DNA of 64,000 bases from Acephala macrosclerotiorum (taxonomy: Eukaryota; Ascomycota; Leotiomycetes; Helotiales; Mollisiaceae). The translations under genes and the position numbers were made by a program. The notes below the pieces were generated by a model. The model did not search any database and was not told where the DNA came from. It saw nothing but the letters and a program-made list of their open reading frames with translations. Positions 24,245 through 33,353 of this stretch are shown in pieces. The stretch is taken from positions 1-64,000 of the forward strand of contig MU119386.1 of the NCBI GenBank assembly GCA_014904845.1. Direction: 5' to 3'. Within the stretch, counting starts at the first letter, position 1; the number at the start of each line of letters is the position of its first letter.

Positions 24245-24759
24245 GACCGACATCTTCTGGTTGCTGGAACGCTGCAGCTCTTGCCAAGTGAGTATTGACA
24301 TCCTCTCTTCCTACACCCTCGAGCCCCTGAACAGGCGAAGACCGACTTCTTGTCCTCGCTACACCCTCACCTCGCTGGCCAGGCAGAGACCGACATCTTC
24401 TCGTCGCCAGAGTCATAGCCATTGAAATTGGACATCATCTGCAAGGGGCTTGGCTCATGTTGCTGAGAGTAACCACGTTCCTTTGTTGAGGTAGCAAACT
24501 TCAAAGGAAATGTCGACACCTGCCCAGCAGGAGTAGATTGCTGTGAAGGGCTGAGAGTGTGGTAGGAATGACAAGGCCGAAGCTTGTGCTGAGCAGTGAC
24601 CGACACTCGTCGTCTACGCACCCTCACTTTTTCTAGCTAAGCTGTGACAGACATCTTACCTACGCTCCCACTTCTCACCTCTAGCAAAAAATTACGGACA
24701 TCTTCTCTACGGAATACGCCAGCTCTCTTGATCAAACGCTGACCGAGATTCTAGTCACG
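24245..24759. repeat. 48-bp tandem repeats split by a roughly 165-bp segment
   Basis: The motif TGACCGACATCTTC and variants begins at about 24245, 24292, 24340 and 24388. It recurs at about 24598, 24647, 24692 and 24740, so the period is 45-49 bp in both blocks. Units also share a TACACCCTCAC-like part. About 24435-24597 between the blocks lacks the motif and looks inserted. The last unit ends directly at the start codon of the gene at 24760, so the array forms its promoter or 5' leader. Confidence 0.8.
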
Positions 24760-27035
24760 ATGTACCGCCCCTCTCCTCCCTACCATCGCCAACCACCTTC
24801 GACGAAGGCTTCCGCGGCGGGAATCTTCGATCCACCATGCACAGCTTGCATTGTCGCAGGCCGGGCCTGCTTGTTGTCAACAGGCTTCCCGTCTTGTCAA
24901 TATTGTCAAGGAACTCGTCGCTTCTGCAAGCGAAACCCCTTATATGATTGGGACAAGGTTTCGTCTGTTCACAACCCGCTCGGAGGACGGAATGATCCCG
25001 GAGCTTACCGGTCATCTCCCTATTCTGATCCCTTAGTCTTCTCGCGAATTTTAGCGTCCGTTCCAATTCTGCAACCTGCCGCACGCAGTATATCTTCTCG
25101 GCTTCGAGTTCTCCCAACGATCCGTCCGCAGGTTCTGACACACGTCAACGTCAACGCCAACTTCGATCTCCTTCAAAACAAGCTACACCAAGACAACAAC
25201 GAGCAGACTTCCCAGTTTACTATGCCTAAAGGCCGCGCTAAAGAGGTCAATCTAGACCGAACCTCCGATACAGTTCCACAATCAACAACAGCCAAGGTTG
25301 CAGGATGCGACAAGTGTATCCGTGAAGGTAAACCGTGCATCTCGGCGGTCAATAACCTTGAACGACAAGGCCAGTGTGTCAACTGCCAAAAGTCGGGCAA
25401 GACCGTTGAATGCAGTCGTTATCAGCTATCTACCTTCACGTGTCTCCACTGCCATAGGAGGCACTACATTTGCCGCACAGAGAGAGGATTCCAGCGCTGT
25501 GTCTTGTGCGAGAAGAAGGGTCACGTTTGTGTTGAAGGTACCAGAAAGCAGGCGGACGCGATCTGGGTATTTGCAAAGACCGAAGCTTTGCGCAACAATA
25601 CCACCCAGGACGAAGAGTTTTCCAAAGTTGTATTTGATCCGACTCGGCGCCTGACTTACGACGTCGACGACACCAATAGTAATTCAGGTACATCTACAAT
25701 GGTTGCTCCACCCAACAAGAAGCGCAAGCAGAATAATGGTGAGGCCTCGAACTCGATGGCCGGTCCCTCCTTATCGAAGGCAGCACGACGCGCAGCCCAC
25801 GTCGACAACCTCGCTGGAGTAATCCAAGAGTCTGATGGTACCATCACCGATCCACGTAAGTTGCTCCCTCTTGTTTGCTCCAGCCGCCTCCCATCACAGC
25901 TCAATCTCAGATCGAAAAACCTCGTTGAACCAAAGCTGACATTGCTTCAAGCTACTCCGGCTCCTGCTGCTAACCCAGATTGGCACGATGGCCGTTACAT
26001 TGGTGAATGGCCCGAATTTGAGCCAAGTACGTCCCTCATATCTTCTCGTGCTCACAGTTTGTTCCCCAGCGCTTCCGTGGAAGTATGCTAACATGATGAC
26101 TCCTAGCTATCCCACCGTTCGAGAAGTGGTACAACAACCACACCAAGCCTTACCAGATCTACGAGCCATCTCCTGATGATGAGCCATACGAACCAGCTGG
26201 CCTGCCGGGAAAGCCAGGATTCAAGTGGAACCACAAGACCAAGCTATTCTACAGATTCACGGATGAGCTCGTAGGATACAAGTTGAATGACAAAGGAAAA
26301 TTCGACAAGATCGCAGACGAGGTCCCCGGCTATGTCTTTAATCGCAAGACAAAGTACTTCGAGAAGATCGTGGAAGAACCCGAGTCCATGGTCATCGACC
26401 CGCCTGAGCCGTCCACCTACGAGCTACCGCAAGACAAAGGCAAGGGAAAGGAGGTTGCAATTGAGGAGGAATCAGAACCAATCGACGACCTCCTCTACGA
26501 TGCCTACTCTTCCGACGAGCCCGAACTCCCAAAGCTGCTGTGCTGCAACAACTGCAAGCTGAGAAAGGAATGCAAGATCGAGAACGAAGGCGCTCGTATC
26601 CTCCACCATATCCTCACCACCGGTAACAACTACCCCGTCTTCGAATCCCATATCTCCCACCCCTCTGCCGAATGGAACGAAAACCCCCTCTACATCAGTA
26701 TCAGCGAAGACTTCGAGCCGTTCGGCATTCCATACAGTGATAAGAACTACAATGTCGAAATCTTCTCTGTCCATGATCTCCACCAGGGTTATTTGGTCAA
26801 GGTCACTCCCACCGGTTCTCGAGATCGATGGACTTCGAAGCCACCGATTTGCACAACAGCCGATGCCAGCAAGAGTCCGAACGAGAAGCTTGTCATTCTA
26901 CCGGGTGTCATTGACTTGATCTGTGAGGAGCACTCTAAGGCTTGGAACGTCAAGTTCTTGAGATACATGGAGGAGGGGGCTAGATTCAAGAAAGGTGAAG
27001 AGGCGGCTTACCGCTACATCTTTGGTGATGATTAG
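24760..27035 (+). CDS. Protein with three tandem Zn2Cys6-spaced cysteine modules
   Basis: Three exons, with introns at 25856-25951 and 26027-26106, give about 699 residues. Three cysteine modules match the spacing C-x2-C-x6-C-x(5-12)-C-x2-C-x(6-8)-C of fungal binuclear zinc clusters. Module 1 is residues 27-56 (linkers 2,6,8,2,6), module 2 residues 183-218 (2,6,12,2,8) and module 3 residues 228-257 (2,6,8,2,6). A shorter CNNCKLRKEC remnant lies near the C-terminal third. A basic stretch KKRKQ could be a nuclear signal. The C-terminal half has two related Tyr/Lys-rich units (PGFKWNHKTKLFYRF and PGYVFNRKTKYFEKI). The usual RKxKC basic run of Zn2Cys6 regulators is absent, so DNA binding is not assured. 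I know no family with this layout. Repeats flank both sides. Confidence 0.75.
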
Positions 27036-27649
27036 AGGAGGGTGGCTTTATGGCTATGGTCTCATATCTTGGATCTTGGCGGAACGTCATATTCGACAGG
27101 AACCTTGGTTTGGAGAACATGGTGATGGATATTCAGAAGCTTGGAGAGCTTGGTGGTTGATACTTCCTCATTTCAGCATTTGGAAGTATGTTGGACTAGT
27201 ACATACGGTGGGAAAAGAATAGCTTCTTTGTCTCTCGAAGACGAAAAGCTAGGACATACACATGCGGGACATCTCGAGATCAGACAGCATAAAAAAGTCT
27301 TTTTGGAGAAGCATAATACGGTGGGAAGCTCTGTCTCGAAGCCAATTGGCTGGGACAGAATACGCGGCACATCTCGAGACCATGGCAGCAGAAAAATACC
27401 CCCAGCACCTTACTTAATTAGAGGGCTTTAGGCCTTCTTGTAGGACCACCTAGGACCACCTAGATAATTGAATGGAGGGAATACCCCAAAATCTCCTTCC
27501 ACTTTGCTTGTGATATGTATCAATCGTAGCCTTTCTTTCGCTTTTATTGCTGATGCTTTGCGTTCTCAATATTACAGCCTTACCGATACTTTCTCATCCT
27601 ACTGTTCGACACTCTCGCCTCCAAAGCAATGCCAGTTCCTGATGCTCCA
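27036..27649. other. 3' flank of the zinc-module gene
   Basis: Downstream untranslated and intergenic sequence. It contains the 112-bp duplication described separately. No other gene seen. Confidence 0.4.
27201..27400. repeat. Diverged tandem duplication, about 112-bp period
   Basis: ACATACGGTGGGAA at 27201 and AATACGGTGGGAA at 27315 begin two copies. They share further landmarks in the same order: TCTCGAAG, GGGACA, and CACATCTCGAGA or GACATCTCGAGA, then an A-rich end. The copies are clearly related but diverged. Confidence 0.7.
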
Positions 27650-28146
27650 GGAGGTCACGTCATACCTGGTTCTTGAAGCATCTTCAAAAAACCCTCAAGG
27701 TTATTATACAAGGGAGAGCACTTTTTCAACCTTAAAAGTGCTCAATAATTCGGGGGAATTCCAAGTGTTTACAAAATTACAAGTCGAAATGCGGAAAATC
27801 GAAAGTGATGATATTTCAGGGGCATCACGTGATGGTAAACTTTGGAAGCAATTCTGAAAAATCCTAGGGTTATTGTGCTAGATAAAGCACTTTTAAAAAT
27901 TAAATGTCCTCATGTATCCTGGGACATTGAAGAAAGTCCCCAAAATTAAGAGTCAAAATGGAGAAAATCGAAAGTGATAATATTAAGGGGTGTCACGTGA
28001 TACTAAGTTATGGAAGCATTTTGGCAGAGGCCCAGAATCACTATGTTAGTGAAAGCACTTTCTGGTCTCAAAGGTCCTCAGATATTCTGGGACAATGGAT
28101 AATATCACCAAAATGACATGTCAAAGTTGAGAAAATCGAAAGTGAA
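27650..28146. repeat. Three tandem copies of a 168-bp repeat with a CACGTG palindrome
   Basis: Copies start at about 27650, 27819 and 27987, a period of 168-169 bp. Each begins with a GGxxxTCACGT(G/C)AT box and later carries a GAGCACTTTT/AAAGCACTTT segment. Each ends in GGAAAATCGAAAGTGA or GAGAAAATCGAAAGTGA. Copies two and three contain a perfect CACGTG, while the first has CACGTC. The array lies between the convergent ends of the genes at 24760 and 28224. Confidence 0.9.
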
Positions 28147-28223
28147 GTCAACGTGCGTTTTGGTATTCGTCTATGCATGGAAATTATTAACTCATCGCAT
28201 TCCCCAGCCATTCAGCCTAGTTT

Positions 28224-29420
28224 TCAATGCCCCATGCTGCCTGGTACATTCTGGCTGCCCAATCCACCACCCAATTCGCCACCCAGTCCACGACCAGTTT
28301 CTGCAAGGCGCTTGGCCCTGACCTCAGCTTCATACCGAGCAACATCCCGACTGGTTGCCAATTCTCTCTCAACAAACTCCTCCATAGCCCAGATTTTGAC
28401 CGCAAAGTCCTTTCCGTGCTTTGGACATCCAACACGCAGATACTTCCACGTATCGAAATCCAATTCCTTCATCTTCCCACATGCACCATTGAGATCCTCC
28501 TGACTAGCCAACCGAATGAAACCTCCATGCCAGAACTTCCGGTTGTAGCCACTGATATAGTATTGTGAGTTCTCGAGGTGGGATTGGTTGCCAGCGCTTC
28601 CGTTAGGGTCGGCAAGATTGTTAGGGAGGGCGGCGTGCTCGATGATGTCGGAGATGGAGATGAGCCAATCAGCGTTTGTGACTTGGTCGTTGAAGTGGTT
28701 CTCTAGCGATTGAGTAGGGCGATTTGGGTTCTTGATGAGGTAGGCTAGGATCTGAGCGACGTGGAGGTGAGTGTAGAGGTAGCGGGTGGAGGGGAAGAAG
28801 AGGTCGCCAGCGGGAAGAATTACATCACAACAGAAGGCCCAGATTGGAGGAGTTGCTGCGTGACCATTGGGAAGTGGGAGCGCCTGACCATCACTCAGAG
28901 GAGATGAGGGCATTGAACCACCAGAACTATCGGAACCGCTATCTTTTTTTGGAGTAGCTGGGGCATTGGGGAGGTTGTGATGGGCTTCGTACAGTCGAGC
29001 TGCCTCTTGAATTGATATAGCTGGCAACGTCAGACTAGAACTCGACGCGCTCGCGACACCCATTGTCTGCGGTTGGCTCGGACGATAATAAAGATTCGTG
29101 ACCTCTCCATTGAACATAGTCAGAGGAGTTGTTGGCTGACTGTACATGTAGTGCTCATGCAAGTGGTAGTTGAGTTGGGTCTGTTGAGGAGTATGGCGAA
29201 TGCCTTGGGCTGCTCCGGCGAGCGCATCGACTTCAGAGTTGTCGGAAGGGTTCGCATCTGCAGGTGCGATATCACCAGGCAAATCTGGATCGATATTGGA
29301 GTTGTTATCACCAATAGCCATCTCTGGGGCGATCTGAACGCGTCGTAGGAATTGAGGGTTGTGAAGTGTTCGCGCAAGGAATTCGTCAAGCGAAAGGACC
29401 GTGTTGTAGGGCGACTCCAT
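28224..29420 (-). CDS. Uncharacterised fungal protein, 398 aa
   Basis: A single intact exon of 398 residues starting MESPYNTVLSLDEFLART. The N-terminal half is acidic and low in complexity, with Ser/Thr/Pro-rich linkers (PATPKKDSGSDSSGGS), as in nuclear or signalling proteins. The C-terminal half (from about residue 190) looks folded: FCCDVILPAGDLFFPSTRYLYTHLH, then AQILAYLIKNPNRPTQSLENHFNDQ, then GFIRLASQEDLNGACGKMKELDFDTW and VGCPKHGKDFAVKIWAMEEF. It ends in a Gly-rich tail. The part around NPNRPTQSLENHFND suggests a helical, possibly nucleic-acid- or protein-binding domain. I do not recognise the family. No signal peptide or membrane segment is seen. Confidence 0.7.
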   Translation of the reverse strand: MESPYNTVLSLDEFLARTLHNPQFLRRVQIAPEMAIGDNNSNIDPDLPGDIAPADANPSDNSEVDALAGAAQGIRHTPQQTQLNYHLHEHYMYSQPTTPLTMFNGEVTNLYYRPSQPQTMGVASASSSSLTLPAISIQEAARLYEAHHNLPNAPATPKKDSGSDSSGGSMPSSPLSDGQALPLPNGHAATPPIWAFCCDVILPAGDLFFPSTRYLYTHLHVAQILAYLIKNPNRPTQSLENHFNDQVTNADWLISISDIIEHAALPNNLADPNGSAGNQSHLENSQYYISGYNRKFWHGGFIRLASQEDLNGACGKMKELDFDTWKYLRVGCPKHGKDFAVKIWAMEEFVERELATSRDVARYEAEVRAKRLAETGRGLGGELGGGLGSQNVPGSMGH

Positions 29421-31475
29421 CTTGAATGTGGGCGGATAGATCCGGCGCTTGTCGCGGTTATTATTCGGTTGATTGCAGGTGAAAGAATGTTCCTTGAGCT
29501 TAAATCAGTTTGATTTGACGTATGAGAGGAAGTGAATGAGGTTCAGGAGGCTCACGTGATCCAAGACAAAAAAGTTGTCCGACCCTTTGAGAATGACTTG
29601 TCCTGCAGTAAGATATTGGTGGAGAATAATTTGTAGTCATTTTATGACCAATCTAAACGTGCACGCTAACAGAGAGAGTGCAGCCCTTGCTCAAAAGGAG
29701 TTAGCGTAAGCATCCTTCTTCATAACAAGCGTTATTTCCCTGTAACCTAATACTGACAGTCGACATGTTGCGACATGTTATGCAGTTGGACAAAAAGAGC
29801 TTCAGTGTAGATCGGGAATTGATTTCTACAGGAAGATTATTATGTCAAGTAAGCTTGCTCGAGTAGTAGAGTGGCTAGCTGTTGGAGCCCCGAAGCATAT
29901 TTCCAAGAAGATGGGAAATATGCTATATGAATTTGGAGGTTCCCCAATACTCCATCATGTGCTTTGCTCGCTGATGTTCATTCACTTAACAATGTCCAAC
30001 CGTTTCCAAACTTCTCCAATATCCTAGTTACAATGCCCCCCTGAAAACCCCTGCTAAGCCTCGCTTATTCTCGAGCCGAGCCGAGGATCGGAAAGTGGTC
30101 TCAAGGTGATCTCGTGGGTGTAAGGCTCAGATAGTTCTGGAGAAGGGAAACGATCAGGGGTGAAGTGGCATGCCTAGGATCATGAAGGGATGGGGCCTGA
30201 AGGCGAGGATCGTGAAGAGGAAGACCGGAAGTTGGAAATTCTGCAGCAGTGCAGTCAGGGGGCGCTCTGAGAGTCAAACAACAAACCAAATAACTTTTCA
30301 AAGAATCTGAAATCCCGCATCATAGATCAGAGCTCTCAATCTCCTAACTTTAGTAGGGCTCTTTTCCCCACTGCATGCATTCTAATATCAGGACCTTTAT
30401 TATTCCAAGATTCCAATTCCAGCAATGCCAATTCTCCTGGGGAATGTCCTTGACTTCTTGCAGCGCTAGGGGATAGACAACGTTTGCCTTCATTAGGTAG
30501 GAGCTAGTCTGCTATACGGTGTCGGAGCTTGGATTTGGAATGAAAATGATATTAAAAATCCGGGTGTCCTTCGTCTCAAATGCAACACGCAGAAAACAAG
30601 GTTTCTGCGCATCCTGTAATTCTGAGTGCCCTTATGATCGAGGCGTGATTCTCTTGTTCATCATAAGCGTACGAAATGCGTAACTCTGAATAACTTGCAT
30701 CTCTTCATTTTAGCTCTACTTCCCAGCTGCTGTTTTACAGCCTTGCCTCAAATGGATCTTCGAAGTTGGCCAAAAATCGTGTATGCGTGGCGCATTTCAA
30801 TTGGCCATGGTCTTCCCTTTCTCAGTTCCTATCTCCTGTCAAAGCATTGTCCTTTCCGAGCTCCTCTTGGAGAGCTGTAAGTAAATACAAATCACCCTCA
30901 TCCAGATTCTCCTCCGTTGATGGTGCCATTTCTCTAACCATATAATACTTCTTTCTATGCCTCGTACAAATCATCTTCACAAACCAAGATTCGCCAATTC
31001 TCAACTTAGGATAACCACATCAATAAAAGCTCAGTTGAGGATTGCACCATTTATTTTTGCCCAACCTCCTTCAATCCAGCCTTTGTCCCCCCCCCGAAAA
31101 TCCAGCGCATAGTCTCCCAAAATTCTCCTCCAAATATGCGTCCCATCCAAGTAATTTCAATCCCAAAATTACCTTCTCAAGTCTCCGGCTCCAAAGCCTT
31201 CATCAAAGAAATCTCGATCTACCTTTATGATCAGCTAACTGCTCACTGTTCTCCGCCTCCTCCATATTTGGTCCCCACTTACTCCTTGACTTCCTCAACC
31301 TTGAACCTCGCATGAATTAGAGAATCGAAATAGGTTGAGAACAAGGTTAGCCAATTCCAATTCCAATTCCAACTGAGTCTCAATCAAATAGCCCAACTCC
31401 CAGTCTTTCCAGAGTCTCTTCCAGCCGGTCTTTTATTATTTGTCCTCGCATTCGTGTATGATCAGCTACGTCTCT
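29421..31475. other. Intergenic, 2.05 kb
   Basis: No supported gene on either strand. The proximal part is the promoter of the gene ending at 28224. A weak local duplication (GGATCATGAAGGG / GGATCGTGAAGAGG) lies near 30176-30225, and an (AATTCC)n-like run lies near 31353-31370. Confidence 0.45.
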
Positions 31476-32062
31476 CTATTCCTCATTGTCGCTCTGTGAT
31501 GGCTCTGTCATTGCTAAGTTGACAATGTCCCAAGCACTTAAACGACTTCCCGAGGTGCGAATGGTGACATCGGCGCCTGCGTTCATGAGTGTTAATGTAG
31601 AATAAACATCTACTCTAAGTACAGCAATGTGAAGCGCTGTCCATCCATCCGAGTCAACAGTGTTGATGCATTCGCGGACCTTTTTGTGCTTGAGCAATAC
31701 GCCGAGGAGAAATCTACCGTTCACCATGGAAACCTGTACTGCTGCGAGATGAAGGATAGTGCGGTTGTTCTTGCTAACAACCATACTGTTGGACTGCTCT
31801 ACCAAGTAGTCAATGATAGAAGCGTCTGTGGTGGGTGTTTCGAGACAGGCTCCTAAAACAGTCAACTGAATCTCATTTTCTATATCATCAACGTTTCCGC
31901 CCCAATCAATTAGAGCTTTAATCATCTCTAAAGCGCCATTCTTCTGGACTGCGATGTGCAATGGTGTAGCACCAGAGCGGGTGCGAGCACGAGTGTTAAG
32001 ACCTTTGCCAGCTAGGAACTTTGCTGCTGATAAGTTATTGACTTCAGCTGCACAATGAAGGC
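31476..32062 (-). pseudogene. Ankyrin-repeat protein, 5'-truncated
   Basis: An ankyrin frame is open from about 32062 to its stop at 31476. It starts inside a repeat (RLHCAAEVNNLSAAKFLAGKGLNTRARTRSGATPLHIAV). It continues through NRTILHLAAVQVS and DGWTALHIAVLRVDVYSTLTLMNAGADVTIRT, and ends in an acidic tail. Ankyrin repeats mediate protein-protein contacts and are often the C-terminal sensor part of fungal STAND proteins. No start codon or N-terminal domain exists upstream. The sequence at once becomes the beginning of a DUF6594 gene on the other strand, so the gene lost its 5' part through a rearrangement. It may still be open from an internal Met near 31961. Confidence 0.8.
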
Positions 32063-33069
32063 GTTTTGGAACTCTTCGCGCACGTTCACTGCTCTACAAG
32101 CAGGATGAACTAGTTGAGATGGAGGCTCGGCTCAACGAGTTGGATGCTACCAAACGACGGCAAGTTTATTTGAGCTCCAGACGGCGAGACTCGAACGATG
32201 AAAGAAAGAAGATCGTGCAGTCAATTGACAAGGCTCTCATCGAATACGATATAATCTCATCTTTTGACTTGACTTGACTATCTTTTACCTAAGTACATTG
32301 TATATGCTGATAATGCTGAATAATTCATGCATTAACAGATCAATCATTTGTGAATTTTCAGAGCATCATCAAGTCGCCTCCTGTTGTACCAGGACACTTC
32401 AAGAATGTAGTCAACTGGATCTATAACAAGAAACCATTAGTTGCCTTGGAAAGTCAATATCTGAATTACGCTGAAGATTTCATGAATGGCGCAGAGCAGG
32501 GAGAGTCCGATACGTTAACTTCAATTGTGGTGTCTGCAATGTATAATTTGGGACTCGAAAAGGTTTGGCATCTTCCTTCCTTTCCTAATAAAAATTTCTT
32601 GGATGCTGATAAATGAGTATTTGCTTACAGCTCTTTCAAGACAAAGTAAGAAACATTCTATTACAACTAGTACACTTCTTTAAAAATGTTTCTAACTCTG
32701 TCCCAAAGTATACTCGACAGCCCACAGACGACAAGAACGTCATTATCTGGTCTAACCAGTGTGTTCACATCATCGCTCGCCTCCTCGTGATAATTTTGAC
32801 CGTTATCCTCTTGATCGTGCCTATCGTGTTACTTTATTTATTCGAAAGCACAGTGCTGAGGTTGTCAATCATCGTTGTTTTCATGATGCTGTTTCTCTAC
32901 GCTCTTTCATTGTGTACAAGAGCTCGCAATTTGGAGATTTTTGCAGCTACTGCAGCGTATGTGGACCCTTTATGGGTATATCGAGAACGAAAAATCTGAC
33001 TGAGTATATAGTTATGCGGCGGTCCTTGTTGTATTTGTCAGCAATGTTATCAGCGTAGTTTCGGGGTGA
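32055..33069 (+). pseudogene. DUF6594 membrane protein, 5'-truncated
   Basis: The frame begins within the DUF6594 domain: RFGTLRARSLLYKQDELVEMEARLNELD, then YLSSRRRDSNDERKKIVQSIDKALIEYD. The exon 1/exon 2 junction lacks a GT donor, and stop codons follow before the acceptor at about 32338. Exon 2 (about 32339-32562) has VVPGHFKNVVNWIYNKKPL. After an intron at 32563-32630, exon 3 leads to two strong membrane helices (about 32765-32925). The final intron at 32957-33011 leads to AAVLVVFVSNVISVVSG, a third helix, and the stop at 33067. The family is fungal, with three C-terminal membrane helices and no known function. Loss of the start and of a splice donor make it non-functional as it stands. 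Confidence 0.8.
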
Positions 33070-33353
33070 AAGGTCTGATTGTTAGATCCATCGAGTGAGT
33101 GTATAACCATCAAGGACACTCAAGAATACCGTTATCGTAGGGATAATTCGAAGTCAGGGAAGACCTTGGACCTGGGCTAAATTGCGGATGAAATGATCAA
33201 ATTTTGGAGACTGGGCATTTATACTAGGTTAGACACGCATTTTCGCTAGGAACTCAGATTATATCCTTTGATTTATGTACCCGTCATTTACAGTTGGTCA
33301 ATACAAGATTCCTGAACGCCTTGTAGCAAACTCTGACACTGAGTAGATATGCT

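Noticed and set aside
27468..27857. 129-codon open frame on the plus strand
   Set aside because: It runs into the 168-bp repeat array and changes with repeat divergence. No protein-like core.
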